In this document: one piece after another, positions 36,692 to 48,300 of the stretch
How the letters are laid out: each line of letters starts with the position of its first letter
How positions within the stretch are numbered: position 1 is the first letter of the stretch
Source: Ceraceosorus guamensis
Taxonomy: Eukaryota > Basidiomycota > Exobasidiomycetes > Ceraceosorales > Ceraceosoraceae
DNA length: 64,000 bases
Reading direction: 5' to 3'
Assembly (NCBI RefSeq): GCF_003144195.1
Contig: NW_020289997.1
Coordinates: forward strand, 186,001 to 250,000
Program-made: the position numbers and the translations under genes
Notes under the pieces: model-generated
Database searches by the model: none
What the model saw: only the letters and a program-made list of their open reading frames with translations
What the model was told of the DNA's origin: nothing

Positions 36692-37984
36692 GAGCGCACC
36701 TCTGGACCTACGCCTTGCGTCAAGCGTCTATAGATGAGTCATCGGGATTGGAGTTGCAAAAGCATCCCACAAACTTCTGCCATTGTGAGGGGATTGATAG
36801 ATGTGTTTCTTGGAATTAGTCCCTTCCCTCTAGTTGTCAGAAGAACGCACCCATCACAGAGCCCACCTTCAGCAATTTTATGGTGTCTCCTAGCCTTTCA
36901 ACCCTGCACGGCCACATGGGTCGTTATCCCGGCCGAGAGGTATGAGCACAGACACGTGACCGATCTCGTCCATGTCCGCGAAACAAGTCACGTGACTGCT
37001 GCTCCCTCGACCGGCTCGCACACCAGGCCCGCATGCAGTGATTCACGATTCGGGGTGGCTTTGCGGAATGCGGATAGAAATTGGCCTGGGCGCCAGCCAT
37101 GCAGTCTATTCACATTCAAATTCTTGCTCCGTCTGGCTGCATACATAAAGCCACGGTCCGCGAGTGCCGAAATGAGCATGCAGCGCAAGAGCTATGCGCC
37201 CTGGCACTGAGGCGAGGCACAGAGTCAAGAGTCACCAGCCGTCGTGAGTCGAGGGTCCCGAGTCAGTCTCGATGAATTCCGCTGGAGCGAGCGTGCACTT
37301 ACGACTCAAGACTTACGACTTTGCCCGCCGCTAATATGCACACCGGTACGCGGCGTACGCCCCTAGCTGCATGCATACGGGCCTGATGTAGAATCACAAA
37401 GAGCAGAGCTTGAGCGTGCATATCCCGACAGCTCGATTGCTGCCGCGCGAGCCGCATCATCTGTGCATGTGTGCAAGCAGCAGAAGTGTCATTGCGCCGC
37501 GGGTCAAATACATGTGTTTTTATGTACCCTATATACCTACCGCATACAGCACATCGAAATCACAATCACAATAATGTGCGCGTACGATGTCCCGCCGCGG
37601 TCCGCATAAGCGCTCCTCATCTCGAGTAGTACGCGACAACAACGATATACGTACCCACAGTGAGGCGCTCCCGCACCCACGACGGACGTGAAGCTAAGAG
37701 AAAGAGAGAGAGAGGGAGAGAACGCGAGTAGCACACGTCCGGTGTGCGCCCATGCTCGCTATAAAGGTCGACACCTTCCGCTCTCATTTCCTGCCAATAC
37801 CTCCATCTTCCCTGGACCCCGACGCGGCGCACGTGCTGTATGGCGCTACATACCAGATAATCGGTCAGCACAGAAGCAAATCACGCCTCAGTCTTGTCCA
37901 GCAGCCGCTCGCCCTTCCAAGTTGCCGCCCCTCGAGACCTGCAAACGCACGAAAAAGACGTACTTATCTGCTCGCGTAGAGAAG
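36692..37984. other. divergent promoter region
   Basis: 1.3 kb between the PPR-like gene and the septin gene. It carries AGTCAAGAGTCACC / GAGTCGAGGGTC words at 37212-37270 and TTACGACTC words near 37300-37320. A TATAAAG at 37760-37766 sits 225 nt before the septin start. No gene is seen. Confidence 0.5.
37760..37766 (+). promoter_or_regulatory. possible TATA box of the septin-like gene
   Basis: TATAAAG 225 nt upstream of the chosen ATG at 37985. Its position argues against the alternative upstream in-frame start at 37688. Confidence 0.35.
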
Positions 37985-40900
37985 ATGCCGCTATTTCGTC
38001 GGCGATCTATTCCCAAGGTGTCCAAGGCGGCACCGGCCTTGCCTGACCTCGCCTTGCCCGGGCTGGAGTCAGTAGCCGATCTCAACGCTGCTTATGGTAT
38101 GGCCGCGCCAGCCTCGACGGACTCTGATCTTGCTCAAATTGATCGCAATGCCAAGACGCAGCAGGCACTTCCGGCCTCGCTACCGAGCTCCCTTGCACAG
38201 ACGCCTGCAGCTCGACAGACCCGGCAAGCTGAGCCGCAAAAGCCGAAGCTCCCGAGCGATCATTCTCCCTCAAAGACGTCAGCGGCTTCGAGGCTCGGCA
38301 ATTCCGCGAGTGTACCTCAGTACCATCGTCCCTGGACCCGAGAGGGTGTTGTCGATTATGCATCCTCGTCACCTCTTGCAGCGCCGATCGCTAGCACCCC
38401 GCTTGCCAAATCTACAATCCCACCTACAGCGCAGCACAGACCTCCACCGAGCGCATACAAGCCTACCCGCGCTTCGCCGGCAAGTGAACAGGACTTCCGC
38501 AACTCGCCAAACGCTGTTTCGCAGCAAAGCCCGCAAGCGAGACGTGCAGCCATTGAGGCTGGAAGGCGCCGATCGCTTCGCCGTAGCAAGGCGCCAACAC
38601 CTCTCAACATACTCGTTGCAGGCGCAGCGGGCACAGGAAAGACTAGCTGGATTCGGACACTGATCGCGAGCTGCGAAAAGGAAGGCAGCGTGCAGTCTTT
38701 GGATCGTGAGCGTTCCCCTGATGTGATGACACGTGCTGATCAGTCATATGCTGAGCGTCTTTCCTACCTTGTCTGCGCGTTCAGCTCAATTGATAGGTCA
38801 TGGACTCTCCACAAACCCAACGCACCGCACACGACTACACAACCCGCCGATTCCCCTGCCAACGCGCACCGTCATTAATCTGCCCGCTTTTGATCTTGCT
38901 TCCGATGCCATCCTGCCTTTGCCTGCAACACCTGGATCTGGCATGTCACGGGGCTCTCGTGGGCGCAGACCGACCAGCATAGCAAGCACCGCTGCAGGCT
39001 TACCGACAAGCCGCATTTTGGTCAGCATCACAGACACACCAGGGCTCGACTTTGCTCCCACGAAGGAGTGGGAAACTGAGAGAAAAGTACGAAGTCTGCT
39101 GCGAGAGATTGAGAGCCGCCTAAGTCGCACACTGGCAGAGGAGACCAAGATCAGCAGAGCCGCTCAGTCTCTGGCCGATAGCCACATCGACTGCGTCATC
39201 TACGTCATTGATCCTCTTTCATTGAGCCGATCATATGGTCCAAAGCTTGACTCGGCGCTAGCAAGAAATGGCTCGGTAGCTGGCAGTGTAAGCGCAGATT
39301 CCAAGCGCGATGTGGCCAACGCGGCTGGTGGCAGCTACGAGAGTGCGGGTTACAAGCGTACGAAGAGCATATCAGAAGGCATTGCTGCACGCGATGCCAT
39401 CTTGTCAGGTTTGAGAAAGAGTGCGACCGTCGGTCGCGCTGCGGGGCAGGGACAAAGCCTCGCGTCAATGGCCAATGGCTCTCCTGATCCTGCGTATGCC
39501 TTAAGCGCGCGTCAGGCACGCAGTTCCGGAGGACTGGGCTCGCCTTTCGCAGAACACAAGGAGACTTTTCAGAATGTCGGCGAGGACTCAGACGGCATTG
39601 ACGAAGAGGCAACGGCGGAGCGCGAGCTTGCACTGTCGCCAGCAGAATTGAGAGCTATATCTAGGCTGGCAAAGCATGCGACGATTATTCCCGTCATCGG
39701 CAAAGCGGACCTACTCACAGCCACGGCCCTCGTCGAGGTGCGCGAAGCAGTCAGGTCGTCTTTGATGCGGGCAGGCATTGGCTTAGGCCCATTCGATATC
39801 AGAGAAGAGTCTGAAGAGCAAGACGGCGGGGCCCTCGGTCCGGGGCAAGCCCGAACGAATGGACACTCTCATGACTCCGACGAGGACGAAGAGCGCGATG
39901 GTACAATTGCTCAATCTGGCGAGGCTGCTCCGTCAAGCAGAGATGCCCCTGTAAAGCGCATTCGGATTCGCTCCAGGCGCACGTACAGCATCGCTGGTCA
40001 ACGGACATCTATGGACTCGCAATCGCCGGGCGATGAACGAAGCGAGCCTGGTTCCCCGATCGAGCTCAAACAGACTCCCCCGATCTTCGACGACTTGCCC
40101 ACAAATGCTGCTCTAGGGACTTTGAGCGCGCAGCAGCTAGCATCGATCATACCATTCGCCATCTTCGGTCCCGAGTCAGTTCCACTTCAACTACCAGCAG
40201 CTCTGCGCAGGGAGCCCAATCCTGGAAGCTCCGCAAGCTTGATGCGCCGACCTTCTGCGGGTACTTTGCGCAAAGCTCCTTTGCCTGCTGCCCTAGATGA
40301 GGAATTCAGCCTCATCACGCCTTTGGACAGCGCTATACCACGCACGCAGGATGTGCCTCCTGTGCCGCCCCTGCCTGCCAATCTGACAGGTGGCGCATCA
40401 CCGGGAAGTAACTCCACTGGGTCGCCATTTGTGCGCGCCCGAGAAAGTTCGTCAGACTTGGCGATCTCCTCGACCCCTGGCATCGCCGAACGAATGGGGA
40501 CGACAAACGGAACCGGAGTGTCTGAATTGGGACTACTCAATCTCTCGGACGCTAGCGCCAGATCTGCTACCGTTGGAAGATCTTCAATGCGCCCTTTGAC
40601 GCAGACCGAGATGACGAAACTCGCACGCCTCAAACGAGACGCTGAGATTGGAGCCATTCAGAGGGACACAGCCCCTCGTTTTGAGAGGTCTTACTTTTGG
40701 GGCGATGCTAGTGTCTTAGATCCGTGAGTGTAGATCTAGCTCCCTCCTGTCCTCGACTCTGAAAGTTTCGACTGACGCTCGGTTGCAATTGCAGGGTCCA
40801 TTCCGATTTTTCTGCCATGCGCTATGCTTTGCTCTTCACACACCTCAAGACTCTAAAAGAAAGTTCACGTGCGCTCTACGAAGAACATCGTGCTCGAGCT

Positions 40901-41050
40901 TTAGAAGCTCGCAGAGTGACTTTATCTAGTAAGTGCTGTCACCCTGTTCCAGCGTTCTGATCGGAGCTTATTGCGTCTCCAATCGCTGGTCTTTCTGCAG
41001 TGCCTGCCAACGAGCAGAGACGACTCATCACATCCATTGGAGCTCTTTGA
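37985..41050 (+). CDS. atypical septin-like GTPase
   Basis: Exons 37985-38705, 38797-40723, 40795-40928, 41001-41050 encode 943 residues, about twice a usual septin. Septins form GTP-binding filaments at bud necks, septa and hyphal tips. Signature order is kept: P-loop GAAGTGKTSW (about 213-222), G3 ITDTPGLDF (about 318-326), G4 IPVIGKADLL (about 543), PFAIFG, and the septin unique element YFWGDASVLDPVHSDF followed by ALLFTHLKTLKE (about 873-900), close to the canonical WG...HCDF...THLQDLKE. Differences: a 210-residue disordered N extension in place of the basic lipid-binding helix, and long Ser-rich inserts between G3 and G4 and between G4 and the unique element. The C terminus is short, without a long coiled coil. 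The last exon codes 16 residues. GTP hydrolysis is uncertain. Start chosen at MPLFRRRS because the frame upstream is low-complexity leader. Confidence 0.82.
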
Positions 41051-41762
41051 CTGCCACGTCATCCGCCCGAACTTTTCTGTTGTTTTTGTATCGCGTTCAG
41101 CGCTCCCAGTGTCGCACCGAGATGCTTCTTTTCGCTCTTCGAAAATCCCTATTTTGCTGCTGGGTCGCCCCTTCTGTGCTAGTATTATCGCTGCTCGTGC
41201 TGCTGAATCCGAAACTCGTTAGCTCTTTCACTCTGAGGCAAAAGTTGTCGCAAAAAGTTAATGTGCGCATAGAGGCCTCAATTCTTTCCTCAATCACCAA
41301 GCGAAGCCGCAGCGAGCCACGAAAATCGGTCTGCTGCAGCGATCGCAAGCATCGTTGATTGCATGACTTTAAGAGGAACTCTGGTGACTTTTTGAGGATC
41401 CAAACATCTCCCAGCCTTACCTGCTTGGTGCCACTCACAGTCACGAGTGATGCATGGCTTCACGAGAAGCAGTGCGCACGGGCAACTGCCGCGTCCATGC
41501 AGTCGGAGGGCCCATGCGTAAGGCAAACGCGCTCGGCCGTTTCGAGGAAATTTTTGACTGCACTTCCGCAGACAAGCGGAGGCCCGTCCTCAAATCACGA
41601 ATCGCATCTTGATCCTTGCTTGTTGCAATTAAGAATTAAGCACGTGAACCATCTCCTACATCTACAACCACGACCTGTAGACTCGTTCTGACATCGTGCA
41701 CCTGTGCTGCACACTTGCTGATGCTCTGCAGCTAAAGCACTGCTGGCCTGATCCTACTCAAG
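41051..41762. other. intergenic stretch
   Basis: 0.7 kb between the septin and the phosphatase-hydroxylase fusion. No gene or clear promoter element is seen. Confidence 0.5.
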
Positions 41763-44700
41763 ATGTTTACGGCCCCGGAATCACCGTTTGATTTTCAGGT
41801 GAGCGCCAGAGCTATGGCAGACGCTGGACAGAGCGCCACGGCAAACGACTGACTTCTTGCCCGATGTACTTCCTGTTTTGTGCCCGAACAGGCGCTAGAC
41901 GGACACTTCATTTACACTGATGAGCCTGAGCCCAGTAAGCTGCCTCAGCTCGTTCCAAACCTGGGTGTAAAGGCCGGGCATACTTGGAAAGAGGTGCTTC
42001 AAGAGGTCAGGAGTGAGTGGAACGGGTCAGCTTTGAGCTCGACCTCTTTGATCAGCCAGCTGAAGGGATTATGCCACCGACAGGACTCAATGCTAAAGCA
42101 CGAGATGATGAGAGCGGGGAGGAGTATAAGATTGTCTATGCAGCAAGGCATGGGGAAGGGCACCACAGTGAGTTCATGGAGACGTGCGATCCAGGAAAGA
42201 TAAACGCCGACTGAATAGACTCGCTTCTTGACCTCAACTTGTTGACGTCAACCTTTGAATCCGCAGATGTCGCAGAGGCAAAGTTCGGCACAGAGGCGTG
42301 GGACGCAAAGTGGTCCTTGCTGAATGGAGACGGCGACGATGTGTGGGGACCGGACCCGCCACTCACCGATGTGGGCGTCGAGCAAGCGTTGGCGATCAAG
42401 AAAGCTTTTCATGACACCCTTGCGACCTCCGACCCTGCGCCTCTGCCTACCTCGCTCTTCACTTCTCCTCTGGGTCGATCAGCAAACACAGCGCTGAATA
42501 CTTGGGCGGGACTCGAATCCATTCTCCAGGCTGATGGCTCGTGGAAAGCTGGAGGAGCTCTGCAGAAGCCGCCGAGAGTCATGGAAGGGCTGCGAGAAAA
42601 CTTTACGGACAGACATACTTGTGACCAGAGGGGAGCTGCTTCACTCGCTAAGCTCAGAGCTCGAGGTTGGGACATTGAAGACGCCATTGGTGATCAAGAC
42701 GATGTATTCAGCGTGAGTTGCGACAGCGGTTCGTTCTGCATCTCCCTGAAGTGCCATCCCAGAGAGAGGCCACCATTTGTGGGGACGTAGGACTAGCGCA
42801 TGGGCTGACTTCTCGATTCTCTATGATGCATAGTCTAACATTCGAGAAAGCCCAGATGCAATGTCAGCTCGGGTTGCGGACGCACTGGCAGACATTTGGG
42901 CACGCTCAAAAGGCGAAGATGTAATCAGCATCACCTCGCACAGCGGGACCATGCAAGCTCTGTTCCGGGCGACCAGACATCCAGACTTCAAGCCTGTTCC
43001 TGGCGCGCTCATCCCTTTGCTCATCAAGGCTGCACCGCGCTCGGGCTCAAACGTCTCCCGACAACAGAACGTCGCTGCGACTATTGGAGCCGATGCCGCT
43101 GCTGCAAGCACAGCCTTTGCCCAAGGTCTTCTCGACTCAGACTCGGAGCATGCTGTCAAATACGCCGCCTCTCAGCCTTATAAGCACGGTGTGGTTGATG
43201 GCTTGCTGAACGATGCCCTGCTCACAGCCGCCCGGGAGGAGATCGTCGCAGAGCTGCGTTTCACCGAGAAGGAAACGGACATCTACAAAGTCAATCAGAC
43301 TGGTGATCTCGCCAACTTGGACGGCTTGCCAGACTCTGAAGTCGGCAGGCTCCAAAATCTCCTGCGAGTTCGCAACGCCATCTACAGCGAGCCTTTCAGG
43401 GCTTGGCTGATGAGCGTGACTGGATGCGGACCGCTCAGCGCGAAGAACAAGGACATGAGCATTAACGACTATCGTGCGGGATGCCACCTACTCAATCACG
43501 AGTGAGTCTTCTTGGCCGTGGCGCTTTCACCTCATGCGTATTCGAGCTTAATGTGCCGTTCTCGACACGTTCAGTGACGTCATCGGAACTCGCCGGCTGT
43601 CCTACATACTCTACTTGCCCGACCCGAGCGAGGATTGGAAGCCGGAGTACGGCGGGGCGTTGGAATTGTATCCAACCGTCTCTCGAGGTGTGCCTGTCAA
43701 TGTCCCAAGTGTCGTCATTCCGCCAAGTGAGTGCCGCCGTTCCACTCGGCTCCCGTCGGACTGGCTGCTCAGGCCTACCCTTGTCGTGACAGAGTGGAAC
43801 CAGTACACGTTCTTCACGGTGCAGCCAGGCCATTCCTTCCACAGCGTCGAAGAGGTTGTGGATCCCAGCCGCAGTAGACTCAGCATCAGTGGATGGTTCC
43901 ACCGCCCACAGCCTGACGAGAAGGGCTTTGACCAGCAGGATAAAGAAAGAGAAGAGGAAGAACGAAAGGAGCACGCCAGTGCAGAAGGCCTTGTAAGCTG
44001 AGCAAAGTCTGAAGTCTATTGGCGATGCGCGCTGACCTGCAAATTTTGGCGCTTGCATTTTTACCAGGCATCGAAGAAGGCAACAGCCTCTTTTAAAGCA
44101 TATCCCGAGGAGCTGAACCCTCCCCTCCCCGGCTCAGCCCTCAGTACTGTTGATCGGACGTACCTGGCCCAATTTCTGAATCCGGCTTACTTGCAGCCAA
44201 AGACTCAAGCTCAGCTATTTGAACGTTTCGGCGACGAATCGCACATCTTGCTGGCGGACGTCCTGCGGCCAGAGCTAGCTTCTAGCCTCGAGAAGGCCTT
44301 GAAGAGCGCTGATGGAGAAGCTGGCCTTAGGTGGTGGGAGAAAGGTGGGCGGGGTCAGGCAAGGATTCCCGATCACCAAACCGGTGTCACGGAGCGATGG
44401 AAGATTGTGGGACCACCCCATCGCCAGCGGTACTTGTCATTAGTGGGCAAAGACGAGCTCGCGAAGCCTGCTCTGTCCAACGCGCCCATTCCGCAACCGA
44501 TCCCTACGGACCCTGAAAGTGTGCTGGACCTGCTGCGATCGCACTTGTTCCCCTCGCCGGCTTTCCGGCACTTTTTGGCAAACGTGACTCAACTTGTTCC
44601 GATTGGAGCACGTCCCTTCGAGACCCGACGTTTCCGACCAGGTTTGGACTACACGCTTGCACGAGCAGATAGCGAGGCGGTACTGGACATTTGCCTTGGT

Positions 44701-45318
44701 CTCACTCCGGATGTGGGACGAAGTGCAATCGACGCTTCAGGCGGCGCGACTGCGCCCAAGGGACTAGCTGCAAAGAAGGCTGCTGCAAAACGCGCAAAGA
44801 CGAACGCGACGAAATCGAATGGAGGCATCACCAAGGCTGAGGCGAAAGAGTTGGCTCAAGCTTGGGAAACCGGGGATGTTGGAGGCTGGGAGGCCTACAT
44901 GGCACCTGCTAATGATGAGGAGGATCCAGCAGTGTACGGTGGAAATGTCAAGAAGCCTAAGAATGAGGAGGGCGCGCCGATCCAGGGTGATGTCGATATG
45001 CGTGACGCAGAAGTAGAGGAGGAGGATGACGAAGACGAAGACGAAGACGAAGACGACGATGGGGTGTTGCTTAACATCACACCCACATGGAACACCCTTA
45101 GCATTGCCCTGAGGGATGAGGTGAGCAATTTGTGTCTCGCCAATCGTTGAGCCAATACAAGACTTAAATCACAAGCTCGTCTCCGCCGCCCTGCACAGGG
45201 AGTGATGAAGTTCATCAAGTATCTTTGCGCCTCGGCTGGAGGTAGCCGCTGGGATGTTGTTGGCGAGCTTGAAGTGGGAGCTGCCATCGAAGAAGAAGAC
45301 GACGACGTCCAAGGATAA
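41763..45318 (+). CDS. histidine phosphatase (PGAM/Pmu1-like) fused to Tpa1/Ofd1 prolyl hydroxylase
   Basis: Nine exons: 41763-41798, 41892-42012, 42060-42167, 42267-42712, 42834-43501, 43575-43726, 43793-43992, 44068-45120, 45199-45318, giving 967 residues. Residues 1-300 are a histidine phosphatase of the Pmu1 type: RHGEGHHN (His83), [21 protein letters not shown] and second His273 in ITSHSGTM. Residues about 340-967 are a complete Tpa1/OGFOD1/Ofd1 2-oxoglutarate dioxygenase: [17 protein letters not shown], iron ligands H459 and D461 (HDDVIGTRR), H527 (SFHSVEEV), R539 for 2-oxoglutarate, then the second, non-catalytic fold and an acidic stretch (about 908-930). Yeast Tpa1 and human OGFOD1 hydroxylate a proline of ribosomal protein uS12; fission-yeast Ofd1 controls the sterol regulator Sre1. 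Exon 5 spans the junction without a stop. The third intron position uses a 47-nt intron (42013-42059). What the phosphatase adds is unknown. Confidence 0.85.
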
Positions 45319-48300
45319 TTTCGATCGACACACTTGCCATCGACGACCTCGTATTTGTTTTCGAAAAAGCTTCCATAGCTACTCAGTACAGTATGATGCT
45401 CAATTCTATCTAGAATTTGATGGCGCTGTCGTCTCCAAAGAAAAGAATGTGCCTGCCCTCGCAGTACACCTCTTTGCGATGACTTTGGTGACTTCAAAAA
45501 GATACAGGCTGCTAGGCTTGGATAAGATGCTGTGCCTTCAGGCACTGCTGAGACGATTGATCCACCGCATCGCTCTGTAAGCTCCGGTGGCCGCTCGATG
45601 CTTTTTGCCCGGGGCACTATTTGTGAGGTGTGAAACTCGGCAATGACGCGCCGAATGCGACTGCGTTTCGGGAAGCCTGTCCGGAGACTCGTAAAGTGAA
45701 TAAACTCATCAGAATCGAGTCTGAGAGGAAGTCTCTGCGCATCGTATGTGAGATCGAGGAGACACGACAGCATGCGCAGAGCTGGCCGAAAACAGCTCGG
45801 CGATAGAGATCACAATGCCCGAAGTGGTCGTCATTTGAGTCAAAACTGCACTTTGCGTCGAGCTGGTCGCAGTCAGAATGAACAAAGCGACTATAGAGAG
45901 CAAGAGCAGCCAGTCATGACTCACCACTCGCAGTGGAACGCAAAGCTCAAACAGCACGTGTGAGCGAGATTGCGTCGTTGCAGTCTTTGAGTGGGCCGAA
46001 ACTTGTGCTTCATGAACAAAGACGGACCGAGAGCTTCTTTTCGGGCCGCGTTGGAAACGCCACGTCGTCATTCACTGCATGTGCACAAGCCTCGCTGTGA
46101 TGTCAGGTTGCACTCACCACTATAGGAGCGAGCCCTGGCATCGTACAAGTCGCATCATCAGCGACTCAATCGTCCAGTTCTAAAGTGAAGGTGCGGCAAC
46201 TATAGGGACGCGATTCAAGAATTTAAATACGGAAATGTTTTGATCGATATTCGTGCTTGGGCCGGATGGTCTAGTGGGGTTGGCCACCTTTCTAGAATAT
46301 CTCCTTTGAGCGCAGGTGCTGTGTACATTTGGCTGGTTGCGCGGTAGAGTACGAAACTCCCGCGGAGGACTCCTAATGACCGTACTTTTGCCGCGCGCGT
46401 GACTCGAATGCCTTTTACCCCTTGTTGCGCGGCTATACTCGTCCCGCGAACTCTCTCGAACAAGTGTGGTACGCTCGGCAGACTGCGATATTTATGATCT
46501 CTAGGCAAGCAGGACAGTCATTCTTGATTCTTGAAACCTCCTTTACGATTGCACGGTCGGTACATGGATTCGACGGACAGGCGCCAGCAGAGGGTCAGCT
46601 GAATCTGGCGGCGCAAAGGTCGGAGTGCACCGTCAAGAGCAGGATGCAGCATGGTTGCCAAGGATCATCAAATTGAGGGACGATGCAATTTGTCTACAAT
46701 TTGTGCGCCCTCCGCTTCTCGACCCACCTCTGCGCCGTTGCAGGCTTCGATATACCTCGGATACCGTATATACAGCATGCGATCTACGAGGAAAATTGCT
46801 TGCTGGCCTCGAGTATACATGTTCGAGTGGACTTGCAAACAGGCTTGCGAATCCCAAACAAGCATGACCTTGCGTAGGAGCTAGAAGTCTCGACTGAACG
46901 CTGCAAATGAAGCTGCTGTGCATGATGGCCATGCACTCGGAGAGAAGATGGGACGTTTTGCGCGCCGCAGAACGACGGGCATCGTCCACTGCGTGCCACA
47001 CTTCTCCACAAGCATGTGTAGGGGCGCAAGGTTTGTTTGAAACTCGACTGGTCATTCAAGATTCTTGATTGGGAGGTAGAGTACGCATCTTGGGGAGAGG
47101 AAAAGTTTTGGTCCAATTCGTAGTACTTGGTCTATAGTCTTGCTTTTCGCAAGTTGTTTGGGTGGTGGGATGTGCATGCATGCACCTCTGCTGTGTCGAC
47201 CAGCAAGGCACGATTGAATCGGCTATATATATATAGACAATGTCTGGCTGGCTTGATCAAAGAGTCGACAATTCAATCAAAATCACAATTTCAATCGCAA
47301 GTCACGAAATGGTGAGTCAAGTCCGCGGATGTATCGCCCGAGACGCTACACCATCGCTATTTCGACTCGGATGAGTCATGTCAAGGGCGTCAGAGCGAGG
47401 TGTCTTTATGATTCAAATTGTATACATGAGTGGTAGTTCAGAATTGATATCGACAGTTCGAGTTGAGTCTTGAGTACGTCCAGAGCCGGATCAGCTGCGG
47501 GCTCTTGCGGCTTGCCTCGATCGTGCTCTCATGTGAGTTGGCGCGAAAAGCAGATCGCGTGTACTGATCAACCACGAATCCTGAATCAAGAATCCTGCAT
47601 CGACTGACACAGACTACTCATCAGGACCCAATACTCGTGATCATTCTCGAGGTGCTAATTGCTATGTGTGCACACTTGCACATCTCGTGACCCACGACTG
47701 CCCTCGCTCGACGGTCGTGTTCTCAGCCTGAACACCGAACCAGCTAGGCGATTCCATGCATGGACACGACCGGATCGGCTCAATCTCTGATGACCATCCA
47801 CTCATCCATGCAGCACCTACCCTCACAAATTCGGACCGCTAGTATGTCGGCTCGGAAGCGCGGCACTCTGACTTCACTTATGCAACTGCTGTAGCAGCTG
47901 GGTAATTGCAACACCCGCGGCCGCTCGCAGACGCGGCATTCCACACAGCAGTTCCATACACGTACGTCGCAGCACTGTCGCCCATGGCCGTTCATGGCAG
48001 CTAAAAGTTGACTCTTTGAGAAGGTGGTGACGTGAAGCGCCAACGGCGGGTACGTCTTCTAGCTGTCACGGAGGCCCACGAGCACGACCGCAATTGCGCG
48101 CAGCTTTACCGAATCAAATTCAAGCAAATCGATGAGGAACGGGCGCAGCAATTGGTGACGGACGGAGCAGCAGCGGTGATGAGCTTGATTGCACCAATTT
48201 GGGCATCTCCGCCCGTGACAGCCGAAAGGCAGGATCAATTCAGCTATAATTCTCGCTCCATCTTTGATTCACTCATTGCTGCAACCGCGCGTGAAGCAGC

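Noticed and set aside
37688-37984. N-terminal extension of the septin (MKLREREREGE...)
   Set aside because: The upstream part overlaps a probable TATA box and reads as low-complexity leader; the start at 37985 is preferred.
45001-45066. GAC/GAA repeat as a microsatellite feature
   Set aside because: It lies in frame inside the hydroxylase acidic segment, a feature shared with other Tpa1-family proteins, so it is part of the gene.
46262-46440. tRNA-like words (TGGTCTAGTGG, GCGCGGTAGAGTAC, GACTCGAATGC)
   Set aside because: They resemble A and B boxes, but no acceptor, anticodon or T stems can be paired into one cloverleaf at the right spacing.
47240-47311. Short frame starting MSGWLDQR ending at a GTGAGT donor
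   Set aside because: The TATA run is too close to this ATG to serve it, and no acceptor opens a useful second exon.
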